Positions 1 to 10,564 of a stretch of DNA of 64,000 bases are shown here, piece by piece. The notes under the pieces are model-generated. The model saw only the letters and a list, made by a program, of their open reading frames with translations. It was not told the origin of the DNA and did no database searches. The stretch comes from Alisma plantago-aquatica. Lineage: Eukaryota; Streptophyta; Magnoliopsida; Alismatales; Alismataceae. The stretch's first letter is position 1. Each line of letters begins with the position of its first letter. Location of the stretch: contig OY856409.1 of the NCBI GenBank assembly GCA_963693085.1, positions 1,335,831,915 through 1,335,895,914 on the forward strand, written 5' to 3'. Both the position numbers and the translations under genes were made by a program.

Positions 1-84
1 CAATAACCTCTAAAAGGTCATCTAAGCACCTAATTGAGGAACAATGTAGGATAACTTGAAATAGTTAATTTACCGACTACTTTT
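1..84 (-). other. Internal DNA of a LARD-like LTR element (cut by window edge)
   Basis: Read on the minus strand, this follows the primer binding site at 85-97. It resembles the start of the internal regions at 4227 downward and 44212 upward (shared wording around AGGT..TTA..TGACC..TTAGAGG). No coding capacity is visible. It is the beginning of an element whose remainder lies left of the window. Confidence 0.5.
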
Positions 85-97
85 GGCTCTGATACCA
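85..97 (-). promoter_or_regulatory. Primer binding site (tRNA-iMet type)
   Basis: The plus strand reads GGCTCTGATACCA, the reverse complement of the usual plant PBS TGGTATCAGAGCC, with no mismatch. It lies 3 bases from the LTR that starts at 101, so this LTR acts as the 5' LTR of a minus-strand element extending left. Confidence 0.85.
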
Positions 98-100
98 TTT

Positions 101-2700
101 TGTATAGAGTGGGGCCCAAAAGGGGATCCACTCAAATGATATAATACAAGAGCCACGTAATAATAAAGTAGCGGAATCAAAACTATTACAACGTCACTTC
201 ATGATTCATTTATACAATTGTTCCACACCATAATAGGTGATTTTACAAAAACTTGAACTAAGCACAACTAAGCCAGTAGCAGAGGATAACCCACCCATTC
301 CAAGCTATCCATAATTTCATGTCATGTTAGCGATCTTTTTGATCTCATGTCTTCCAATGTACCTAAACCTGGGTGGAAGGGAACAACACCCAGAACATAG
401 GAAACAACAAAGAGGTCAGCAAAGGCTGAGTATGTACATATATAAAACACTTTGGGCATTATATAGGGTTAAAAGTGCAAAAAGAGATGTTCCCACAAGA
501 AAAGGGGGCTGCTTACAAGTAGGTATGTTCAAGAGAAAAGTAACAAAAGAAATGAAGCAAAAGAAACGAGGCATATTAAATTCATATTACAAGCATGATA
601 ATAAAAGTGTGTCTTGCCATAACAATCATCCACAGATTCATATTAAAACAACAAACATTTGCATGCATAACAATGTAGACTAAATATACCTAAAACAGGG
701 CCATAACACCATAGGATCATGGCCTAAAAGAAATAAGGGTGTAAATGCACACCCCGGGCGGAATACGCACACCCTATATAAGTATGGTTGTACATAAGTA
801 CCACTATTCTAGATATTCTAGTCAAACACATAGCATGCATAAATAGAGTGGCAAGACTAACATTTTAGTTAATTTCACATAAAATGGGAATCATAGAAGG
901 AGGGGTCCAAAGACCCATTATAAATGAATATTCCAACAATCACATGAATTTATATGAATCAAAAGCAGAAAGTATGAATGTCCAACAATTGGATTTTAAA
1001 TAAGATTGATAGTTCAAGAGATGCCTCATTAAAGAAATGTAGGTTCAGTCAAATAATGCCCAAAATAAAATAGAGAATGTACATACCTTATGATCAAACC
1101 TAGATATTCAATAACACCTCTTAAGCACAGGGTCAGGGTTGTCTCAACCTAGTTACAATATATGTGCACTCAATTAATACAAAATACATTAAACTCCTTG
1201 CTCAAAAATCGACCCTATTTTAGGTTGGAAATATGGTCGTGAAACCTATCCGAATAAATCATTCGTATTTTTCTGATTTCAAAAACATATTTATTTGTAT
1301 TTTTCTACTGAAACAATGAATAGTTATGATTTTTACAAGTTAGACCTGATGGTTTGCGTGTATAGATGAAACCATTTAGTGACTATCCTCATAGAGAATA
1401 CATTAGACCTGATGGTTTGCGTGTATCACTTCACCATCAAATTCAGTTCATTAGTGACATAAGTCAATTTTCTTCCTTGTTATTCTTCAATCTGGTTGAT
1501 CGCATGACATGAACATATCTTCAGTACGGGATTCATCTGACCTACTTTTGGTTCTTTAGACCAAAACTCGACTGTGAGGAAGAAGTTCATATATGGTTAT
1601 TTTGTGTGTTGTTCTTAAGATAATATCGGGGTTCTATTGACTATGGAATACTTGTGTGGAGTTATAATGGGTTGTGAAATGAAGCGGGGATGTAGATTTA
1701 TATTAGAGAAGGTTAGTTGAAGGTATTGAAGTTGTAGGTAGTTGAGTGATTGCTTGAGAATTTTGGTGCTCAATATCAAGAGGTATCTGGCTATATAAAG
1801 ACAATTGTCTTATAGGACAAGTCTCAATGGAAAGGATGGAGTCGAGAAAGGAAAATCAAAGCATGACCTAGGTCACAGGGAGTGTGACAGTCGGTTACAT
1901 TCGTAGTGCCATTTTCTCAGCTTCAAGGAAGGTGGTCATGGTGTATTAGGGGTTGGGTCCCCAATTGTAGATGACATCAGTAGAAGGTTTTAAAAGAGAT
2001 GAATATGGTACTCCACACATAGGATGTCATTGTGTAGAAGTGGGAGAGGTTTCTAATGTTGTTGACTTCTACATAGGAACACATGTGGTTCATCAGAGAG
2101 GAACCAATATCGGGTATTATATAAAAATCTCAAAGCCCAAAATGTTGATAAACCTTAAAGGTAATAACTTATATTTCATAAGTTTAGTATAGTTATATTT
2201 TTTTCCATAGTCTAAATTCTAATAGGTATTAAATACAAAAATCTTATGTACTCATTTGAAGATTTTCGCTCATCCCATATTTCCTAACTTAATTCCAAAT
2301 TTCATAAATCCTAATATATATAACTCCAAGTACTTTAATATTTGGAACATGTGTTTAATTTCTATTTAGCTTATTAAGAAATAAATCCTCTAGCAATAGT
2401 TAAATATGGATATCTTGATTCTCTTACAAGTAATTGAAATAATAATATCTAATATTCAAAACACATTTTGGTTTGATTCCAACATTAGTAATCCATAATA
2501 TTGTCAACTATTCAAGTGTTGGGTCTGAATTAATGGTGAATCAAACAAAATGTGTGGAATTTCAGTTTAATGAACTAATACACAAGAATTCAAGTAAATT
2601 TCAAATATGAGGAGGAACTGTCTAGTGAAGGTTTTCAAGTTAAGAAAATTATGAGACGTAGCTCGACATAGATTTAGTACCCAAAATTCAGTATGTTACG
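101..2700 (-). repeat. LTR of LARD-like family, copy a
   Basis: The LTR runs from TGTATAGAGTGG (next to the PBS) to GTATGTTACG, about 2.6 kb. On the minus strand it starts (C/T)GTAACATACT, close to the TGTAACATACTC start of the related LTR at 46566. The part from 101 to about 1175 matches the reverse complement of 48500-49668, for example GGGTGTTGTTCCC and GGTACATTAGAG. The part from 1370 to 2560 matches 20075-21489. A TATA-like CTATATAAG lies near 775. A PPT follows at 2701, so this LTR is flanked by a PBS on one side and a PPT on the other. Small open frames inside (324-683, 1971-2192) have no recognisable product and fall in LTR sequence. Confidence 0.7.
1340..1426. repeat. 24-bp direct repeat, 63-bp offset
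   Basis: TTAGACCTGATGGTTTGCGT plus TAT-type continuation occurs identically at 1340-1363 and 1403-1426 inside LTR copy a. The related LTR fragment at 20075 shows no such duplication at the matching place, so it appears local to this copy. Confidence 0.8.
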
Positions 2701-2735
2701 TCACTTCACTCCTTAAAGAGGATTATATCCTCGAA
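2701..2735 (-). promoter_or_regulatory. Polypurine tract region of LARD-like element
   Basis: On the minus strand the LTR is preceded by TTCGAGGATATAATCCTC, then CTTTAAGGAGTGAAGTGA and the LTR start. This matches the usual layout at the 3' end of plant chromovirus-type gypsy elements, where a TTCGAGGACGAA-like remnant is followed by a purine run and TGTAACA. Confidence 0.65.
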
Positions 2736-4227
2736 AGTTGACATAATGGTGGTCTAACATGGACCGCTATCCTGCCCTTAAAAGTATGTTCCTCACTAAC
2801 AATTTAAAGAGGTTCAACGGGGTATGAGAACTAATATCTAGTATGCTTCACTTTCTCTTAAGTATCACTCCAAACAAATTTTAGGTTTTCAAGGTTTTTG
2901 TACTCACTCGGTGGCTCCTTTTCAGGTTTTCCCTAGTCATTTCACAATTTCCTATATTATGACTTAGCTCGGAAATCATTTCTGAAATTACAAAAAATAT
3001 TTTTCTATATGTGTAGTATAATAATGAAAATAATTTTGGGATGAAAACATTGTGAAGTAAAACTAAAATGGTGCCAAAATGAATTCATGAACCAGTTTGG
3101 TAACTTTTCACCATAACATACTTATAATGACTATTTTACAATTATTTCATCCAACAAGAATATCTATTTCTTCAAACATCTAGAAGAGCATACCAAAAGC
3201 ATATCTAAATTATAACATGTGAGAGAAACATGAGTTCCTATTACATGTTGTCAACCTCTACCACATTCTTATAAGTTACATCATCCACTAACTACCACTT
3301 TCATCTTAACCATACTCTTTCCTAGAAGGGAACACAAAACCTCATTGTGGGATGTTAGGTAGAAACCTGGTCACCCAACCATCCAAAAAAAGATTGAGGT
3401 GCTCCCATTACTTAATGATTATACTGTCATGGTGACTTTACAAAGTAGAGGGGGCACCCAAAACTTGGTTTATCTAGGTAATCATGTCTTGATTTTCCAT
3501 AAGGGGATTACCTAGACATCCATCTTACATTGTTGAGATGGGAAAGGTGAACTCCTAAGGCTCATCATTGAATACTGACAAGATCCTCAACTGACCCAAG
3601 TATATGAGGAAACAAAACACAGGGAAGATGGTATCCAATCTGAATAGACTAAAGCAACCATATTGAAGGAGAGGCCTGCTCAAACATAGTGAACTTAGTT
3701 CATGTCATTATTGGTTAAGGAGTATAATAATTATAAGTCTTAAAGTGGGATTCAAATTTTTATCTAAGCATGCCCAATCTCCACGCAAACATACTTGATA
3801 GCACACTTGAAAAACAACAAGGAAAAGGGTAAAGGCAAGACCTCAATTTAATTAGCAAACAGTGACTAATGCAACTTACACTCCATAGTGATTGAACTAA
3901 CTTCTTAATAGTATAGGATATAAAGAAAATAAAAAAAATTATTATCTCTTAAAAAGTGGAAGTTCTTTTTGTGCATACATAGTGGAATTTAGTCACTAAG
4001 GAAAGGGTAGGGGTAATTTCGGGTTATCAAAAACTAAGTCACATCAACAAAAATGGACTGTGGAGTATGGAAATCAAGTCAAGTAAGGGTGGAAACAATT
4101 ATTGGTATTACATGACTTGAGAATAGGTCCACCAACAGCCTCTATAAGGTCATGTAACTACCTAGACAAGGATAATGTATATGACAAACAAAGGATAATT
4201 TTAGTAATTATATAAACTAACTACGAA
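2736..4227 (-). mobile_element. Non-coding internal region of LARD-like element
   Basis: About 1.5 kb lies between the PPT at 2701 and the PBS at 4228. No gag, protease, reverse transcriptase or integrase trace could be read on either strand. The part next to the PBS resembles the internal region at 44212 upward (AGGTAGTTA, CAAGTCATG.AATACCAA). A long-LTR element with a short non-coding interior fits the LARD type, which must borrow proteins from an autonomous relative. Internal deletion of a once coding element is the alternative. Confidence 0.55.
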
Positions 4228-4240
4228 GGCTATGATACTA
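4228..4240 (-). promoter_or_regulatory. Degenerate primer binding site
   Basis: GGCTATGATACTA differs at two positions from GGCTCTGATACCA. Four bases separate it from the LTR start TGTAAAGAATGG at 4245. Confidence 0.65.
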
Positions 4241-4244
4241 TACT

Positions 4245-5139
4245 TGTAAAGAATGGAACTCGAGAGGGGAACCACTCTTACTTAATGAGGAATAAGTCCC
4301 ATCCAATCCAAACATACAAATGAGTATGATGGAAGGAGACATTTTATTTCATATCTTGGAAGTGTGATACACAAAATCAAAATGATTATAAAGTAATGGA
4401 ACATTAGACTATTATACTATCACAAGAATAATCCATTTACATTGTTCCTCGCCACAAATGACACCATAAAAATGGAAACATATACAAGGGACTAGTCAAA
4501 GAGGACAACCTGGACATAGCAAGCTATCCTCAAAGTTCATATTCGAGGTACATATTCCTCATGAGTCGTCTTTCTCTACATTTAGGTGGTTTGGGAACAA
4601 CACCCAAAAGAGGATATATAAGAAAAGGCTTGCGTCAATAAAATATTTTCATGTGTAATACAGATAATACTTGAGATTTTTTTATTTAGGTGAAATAGTA
4701 AGGGTTTCCTAGTCAAAAGAGGCTATAAGAAACTTGTGTAAGTTCAAGATAAAATATCACAAGAATATCATCAATCAAAAGAATAATTTTGAGGAAATTT
4801 ATAATAGAGAAATAATTCATAAATATGGAGTTTATTGCCTTTTATCTTCTCACAAATCCCAACAATTATAAAGTGCATATAAATTATAATAAAGACTAGC
4901 ATGATCTAAAGTTGGGATAGATCAGCATAAATCCTAATACTTGGTAGGGGAATAAAACCTTAGTGCTCGAATATAAAATATGATAGGGTGAACAAAACCA
5001 CAATACCTAGTAAGAGGAATAAAACCTCGACGCCTAAATATAACATGAGAAACAGAGAATAAAACCCAGATGCCTAAAGTGTTGTTTAGCTTCTAATGGA
5101 TATTACTGACTCAAATATCACACACATAATAGAATAGGC
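4245..5139 (-). repeat. LTR of LARD-like family, copy b (left part)
   Basis: This resembles copy a (GGGAACAACACCC, AAGCTATCC) and the reverse complement of 48890-49668. From 4930 to 5085 a degenerate AATAAAACC..GTGCCTA motif recurs; its complement (AGGCACTAGGTTTTATTCCC) is at 48897-48990. The LTR is interrupted at 5139/5140 by the copia element and resumes at 14235. Confidence 0.65.
5135..5139. repeat. Target site duplication, left (TAGGC)
   Basis: TAGGC here and TAGGC at 14235-14239 flank the two outer LTR ends of the copia element exactly. Five-base duplications are standard for LTR retrotransposon integration. Confidence 0.85.
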
Positions 5140-5691
5140 TTTTGGGTTTTAGGGGAGGCAGAGAAGACAGCGGAAACAAAAATTTTCTCCCCCAAACCCA
5201 TACCGAGGAAACGCGTCAACGTCTATATAATAGGAAAGGATGGTTTGTGGAATCATACCTTGTCCCGAGGCTTGCTCGGTGACAATACCTCGCGCAATGC
5301 GCGGTCTTCAACTCCGGTCTTGGACGGCGTCTGTGCAGCTCCTGGTCGCACCGGGACTGACAACTCCTCCTCCTACCGGACTGTCGGATGACAGTTGTCC
5401 TCCTGAGCGGCAGTGTCCTCCGGCCTCTGTAGTAGTCCACACGGACCACCTGGAACTCCACACTCCTTGTCCCACAAGGAAGTGGAAGGAGTAACACTCT
5501 CCTGTTGACGTACTAGTAACCAACACACTCTCCTGCCTCCAGTTGCAACTGCAGTTGTCCTTCCCTTGCTGCACCTCCCTTTGCAGGAAGCACTTGCTCG
5601 GGCTCTCTCTCAATTACCAAAACCAGAGAGAACGACAACTTGTAGAGCAACTGGTTGCACTGAGCTGTCCTTTGAGAAGCCCCCACTACCC

Positions 5692-5703
5692 CTATATATA
5701 TAG
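5692..5703 (-). promoter_or_regulatory. TATA box of copia-1 3' LTR
   Basis: CTATATATATAG read on the minus strand, directing transcription towards lower coordinates. The partner LTR has CTATATATAG at 12544-12553. Sequence above 5703 is therefore U3 and sequence below is R/U5. Confidence 0.6.
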
Positions 5704-5787
5704 GAGGGTAATGGGACAGGGTTCTCTATCCCGGGCAATACGGGACTAAACGCAGGAGTAGAAGGGTTCGAGATTTTCCACAAAAAG

Positions 5788-6206
5788 CAATCGGTTCGCA
5801 ACCTGAAATGATCGGTTCATAGCTGAACCGATCGGTTAGGCCATTGAGCCGATCGGTTGGACCTGAGCCAACCGTTTGGGGCACTCCAACTGATCGATTG
5901 GTGCCCTGAACCGATCGGTTCATGGTCCTAATCCGGCTCAAAAAGACTTTTCTTATTTCTTTCCTAATTGGTATCGAATACCAATATTATTCCCAATCGA
6001 ATTGGGCAATTTGAAACCAAAGGAAAATTCTTGCCGACATAACTTTCCCAACTGGTCGGTTGCACCAGTTGAGCCAATCGGTTCAACCCTTGAACCGGTC
6101 GTTTCAACCTGTTCATGAGCCGATCGGTTGGACACTCCAGCCGACCGGTTTAGCAACCTCAGCCGACCAGTTCAACACTTGAGCAGATCGGTTGGGAGCA
6201 CAGGTT
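5788..6206. repeat. 21-bp-phased AACCGATCGGTT-type array (3' LTR)
   Basis: ATCGGTT or a close variant starts at 5790, 5811, 5831, 5852, 5871, 5893 and 5914, and again at 6055, 6077, 6098, 6123, 6144, 6166 and 6187. Most steps are 20-22 bases. The full palindrome AACCGATCGGTT is at 5826-5837 and 5909-5920. Between the two clusters are two perfect dyads with a CGA centre, ATTGGTATCGAATACCAAT (5967-5985) and CCCAATCGAATTGGG (5992-6006). The array lies 90-500 bp upstream of the TATA box. Confidence 0.85.
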
Positions 6207-7332
6207 GGGCAAAATCAGTCAATTGTGATTTCAATCAATCTGATACTCCAATCAATGCGTCCAACACCTTGAACCATATGATATTGAGCCATCGACTGAT
6301 TGAATGTTTAATTGAACTACTAAACTCCTTTAGTAATCAATCTAAACGTTGCTTGTAGACAAAATTCCTCTTCTAGGTTAAATCCTATGTGTGTGGCCCT
6401 CCAGGTCCATTTCACATTGGTAGTGAGAGTCCATAACATTTATGACTTCACAAGCAAAGAGCGGTGCCTAGTCACACATCATTGCTACCCAAGTGAAAGT
6501 AGAAAGTTGGAGAACAACTTTCATCCTACAATCCGTGAATGGTGTTACATTGAATGTATAATTCCTTTGTCACTGATATCCCGATGAACTCAAGGCATGG
6601 AAGGAGATATGTATGACATCAATATCACATACCGATTCACACATGCGTGCACACGCCTATCTCAATCCTACTCATCAAGTGGCCTTGGATATCAAACTCC
6701 CTCAGGAGGGACAAATCCCATATCTATCACTCACCCCTCAAAAGCCCCATGTGTCAAAGCCACCCAATCATCACCTTTATAACAACCCATGTTTCAGGAC
6801 TGCGTTTGATGATGTCAAAGTGTGCCCAACGACATGTGTTGAGTGTAGTGATTTCAGGTCTAAGAATCACACTCACCACCATCACTGTGAGTACTGACTG
6901 TGACTACCATGTCATGGTTCCATGTGTCAAACTCACGGTGGGTATGTCCGGTACACTTGTTCTCTAACAAGTACCTATGTGTTTGGTTTGATATCTCTAT
7001 ATCATGACTAATGAAATTCTATCATCAACCAACACCACAATCTAGTCTTATGTGTCATTGCTGTCTATCTACCTTCCACAATGACATCTGACTAGGGACA
7101 TAACAAGAATGTACAAACTCTTAACATCTGTATGATCTCATCGTTCAGGTCATGAACCTGAAGGCATACGTCATTGCGTATTGTCATTCTCTAGACATTC
7201 AATATGTTCTATCACTATCTCATATGACTGAACCAGAAAGAATTGGAAGCTTGCCTTTGATGTTTATCAAATCAATCTTAATGTATCCCACCAATCATCC
7301 CATGATTGGCTCTCAGGGCATACATACCAACA

Positions 7333-7346
7333 GACTCCCACTTGCA
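7333..7346 (-). promoter_or_regulatory. Polypurine tract of copia-1
   Basis: The minus strand reads GCAAGTGGGAGTCTG directly before the LTR start TTGG/TGTTGG. The same PPT form recurs in copia-2 at 23340-23353. Confidence 0.75.
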
Positions 7347-7369
7347 CTGCGAGCCAATCACTCTTGAAT

Positions 7370-8700
7370 CATATTCATAGTGATCTTCAAACATGTCCCA
7401 CATGTTACTGTGCTCTAGTGCCAACATAGTGAGTAATGGCAACACCTTGCCAAAGTCAGTATAAATTGCATGTCTCTCATCTCTTCACTGTACATCACAC
7501 GTATGAGATGGAGTTGCCTTAATATGCGATCTAGTATTCCATTGCTAACCTTTAGCCACATTGCATGATCAAGGATTCTAGACTTGTCATCAATGAGTGG
7601 AATATAAGTTCATCTCATGAACTTTCAGATCCATATAGTATCCACTATTGTTCACTAACACACAGATACTCGGCATTTCCCTTTTTAAATGGTTTTATTG
7701 GAACACTTCCAATTATCAACAAACTTTCACTTTTATACATCCTATGTATATTTTGTGATTAATTTTCTATCCTTTCGGAAGTTCGCATCAATGTAACTCT
7801 TTACATCGAACTCTTCCTTGTCTCCATAGAACTAGTACTTCCCAAGTACTTATCAAGTTCTTATGGTATTCCAGTAACCCCTACTGGAAGTAGACAGACA
7901 TCCACTCGTCATGTCCTACATACGAATTATCAGGATGAGCACATCATATTGCCATGTCCTACATACAAGATGATGAATGCATTTTATTCTTGCCATGTCA
8001 TACATGCAAGACAATGGGATGATTACATACATGATAGATCCATATCTATTCTTAGTGCTCCCATTCTTCATAAGAATTGGGCACTTGGCCTTGGGATACT
8101 AATATCCATATAACACGGACAAGTTTTCTCCCACTAAATCTGTGCATACTGAACCCTTCAGTACAGATTGCCAATGTATGCTTTCTCTTTCCAGGTCAAG
8201 AGATTTTTTCGAGAACTATCTATATAGATCTCTATTCCTATCATATAGGAAACATCTCTATCTTCCTTAAAAGATAATTTCCACTTTTGGATTTCCATTC
8301 TAGAACATTTCCATTTCACATCAATATGTGGAATGTGAACACGCTCCCACTAAATCACAGATCCCTTCTTTATCTTTGACATATCAGTCAAACCCTTTGA
8401 CTATATCATCAAAGTAAAGATCCAATTCTGATTTGCGTGTACTCAATCAATCGCATTGATTAGTCCATTGTAACTTATAGACTTCATTTGCATTGGTGCA
8501 TTCATAAACCTTATAGGTTGTGTCACGTGTACATCCTTATTTTATTCCTCATAGGAATGCGGTTTTAGTATCCATATGCCAAATGTCTTAGTCATTAAGT
8601 TGCAATCAACAAGCATCATCCTTCTCAAAATGTTATACATGTGTCTTAACACTTAAGATTCATTTGCACTTATGGATTTCCATCCAATGGGTGCTACCAT
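7370..8700 (-). pseudogene. copia-1 pol remnant: partial reverse transcriptase and RNase H
   Basis: Read on the minus strand with many stops and shifts. Near 8640-8560 an RT block resembling DIWHMDTKTAFL (usual form DVKTAFLNG) is visible. Near 8260-8150 DVSYMIGIEIYIDSSRK matches the copia RT block usually written ASYVLGIEIHRDRSQG. Near 7830-7770 EELDVKSYIDANFRKDRK matches the RNase H start (usual YTDASFQTD). Near 7520-7390 the RNase H end is barely legible (RQLHLIR). No usable open frame remains. Integrase and protease are not found. Family membership is clear; exact limits are not. Confidence 0.6.
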
Positions 8701-9709
8701 CAAGGTCATACCTTATGGTTCACATGGAAGTCATTTAGGATGTAATGGTCATATACCATAACTCAAAATCTAGTTCCTCATATTCATCTGGATAGTTGAC
8801 TCATCGCATGAACAACTCATCACATAGATAATGAGGTGTATCTGTCAAGGATATAAGAACTCACAACTCCTTGTGATTCTTATTGTCCTTTATTAGTGTG
8901 GGGTATTCTTTTATTAAGAAGAATTCAGTTATTTGATAATCATTCTCTAACTCCTTAGAGTATGATTCCTTCTTGATTTAGACATCACCATGCCTTAATC
9001 ATGAGTTCACTATGATACACTATCATAATCACTCAAAAGGATCTCAAACATTTGGTCCAAGTATTTCATTCATTGATCTCATCAAGAATTAACACTTTAC
9101 CAAATTTGTACTTCATCTATGATAATCTTGAACACTTCAAGATACTCATATTGGTATTTCTCTAAACACCATTTGAAGTATTAGCAATCATTCCAATAGG
9201 TATGTAAATACATCACATGTATTATACCTAATAGGATAATCATTCTCTCACTACCATTAGTGAAGATTGATTAATCATGTCCAAGATATTCATGTCTCTT
9301 ACTAGTTCTCTAACCAAAAGAGTCTAGATTTATCCATCACATGGAAACTAGAAATGAATTTCTCATGATTGATGCTAATTTGATTGTTTGAGTTATCTAA
9401 TAACTTTTAGGTATCATTTTATCTTATGCATATCGAATACCACAAGATAAACAAGGCATTGCCACAAAGATCATATCTTTAAGATTGAAAACTCAACTTT
9501 ATTAATTGTCATCATTGTCATACAATATGCAAAATAATGCAATATATGAAATAGCAGTTCATAACTGTATTACATGCCTTGTAGGCTGAAAATAAACTAA
9601 AGTACTCTATCTATGGCGGCAACACTTGCCCCAATTATGAGTGCTTTACACTTTACATCTTGGTATCATATACCTCAAAAAGTGTTACAAGTTTACTTTC
9701 ATGACACCT
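8701..9709 (-). other. Eroded pol DNA between RT and gag of copia-1
   Basis: AT-rich DNA full of stops in all frames. A few phrases (PDEYEELDFEL near 8810) may come from the linker before RT. Protease and integrase of a normal copia element need about 2 kb and are not recognisable in this 1 kb, so a deletion is likely. Confidence 0.4.
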
Positions 9710-10564
9710 TTAAGTAGAGGCTTTAGTCGCCTCCTTCTTCTTTTGTTCTTCCAAATAGAGAGGACAATTCCTTTTCCAATGTCCTGGCTTTTGACAGTGG
9801 TGGCAATTTCCTTTCTTTGTCACGCCTCCCTTGGCCTTGAGAGTTGAATTCGTCTTGGGCTCCTGGCTAGCATCAGAACCTTTCTTAGCTTTTCCCTTGC
9901 CCTTGCGCTTGGACTTGCCTTTCTTTCCCGTGATCACCATCACAGACTTGGGCTTGTCCTTCTTCATATGTATCTCGGCTGTCCTCAACATGCCCAACAA
10001 CTCTGACAGTGGCCTATCAAAGTTGTTCATGTTGTAGTTCATCACAAACTGACTGTAAGATTCTGGCAACGATTGCAGTATCATGTCAGTAGCCAACTCT
10101 TGGCTCAGTGGAAATCCCAGTCTTTGCAGGTTCTCCACATACCCAATCATCTTGAGTGTGTGAGGACCAACTGGATCTCCTTATGTCATGACGCACTTGA
10201 ACAGCACCCTAGAAACATTGTATCTCTCTTTCCGTGCCTGATCTTCATACATGTTCCTGAGATGCTGAATCATCTCTATGACACCCATGTTCTCATGTTG
10301 TCTCTGCAACTCATGGTTCATTGAACATAGCATCAAGCACTTAGCATCAATGGCATCATCAGCATGCTTCTTGTAAGCATCCCTTTCTGCCCTTGGTGCA
10401 TTAGGAGCTGGTTCCTCTGGAATTGGAGTATCCAGGACATAGAGCTTACGCTCTTGAGTGAGAATAATTCTCAATGTCCGATACTAGTCGTGGAAGTTAG
10501 TCCCGTTTAGCTTGTCCTTATCAAGGACCGATCGCAAAGAAAAGTTGTTGTTGTTTGTTGCCAT
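9710..10564 (-). pseudogene. copia-1 gag (capsid/nucleocapsid), two in-frame stops
   Basis: Gag forms the virus-like particle and packages element RNA. The frame opens at ATG 10564 (MATNNNNFSLRSVLDKDKLN) and runs 284 codons in one frame to a stop at 9710. TAG at 10484-10486 replaces the W of the usual DWYR motif, and TAA at 10181-10183 replaces a codon in the VMT.GDP stretch. The UBN2-type copia gag body is readable (SMNHELQRQ, MIGYVENLQRLGFPLS). It ends in a lysine-rich segment and one CCHC knuckle, CHHCQKPGHWKRNC, near 9770-9811. There is no frameshift, so this is the best-preserved gene of the element. Plus-strand frames here are shadows. Confidence 0.85.

Larger units (their letters stand above)
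5140..7332 (-). repeat. 3' LTR of copia-1
   Basis: 2193 bp, direct repeat of 11992-14234. The inner end is ..CATACCAACA, followed by the PPT. The outer end reads TTTTGGGTTTTAGGGG, where the right LTR has TGTTGGGTTTTAGGGG. About 50 bp present in the right LTR (around 13456-13508) are missing here after 6600. Open frames in this interval are not genes. Confidence 0.9.

Noticed and set aside
1971..2192. 73-codon frame that seemed partly conserved at 20930-21100
   Set aside because: The DNA is conserved because both are LTR fragments; the frame is not kept in the second copy.
5788..6206. CRISPR-like array of regularly spaced repeats
   Set aside because: The units are 7-12 bp palindromes at 21-bp steps within a plant LTR; there is no 24-40 bp repeat with unique spacers and no cas gene.
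6613..6897. Frames repeated at 13500-13799 and partly at 22628-22819
   Set aside because: Conservation follows LTR homology, the frames are antisense to the element, and codons change freely.
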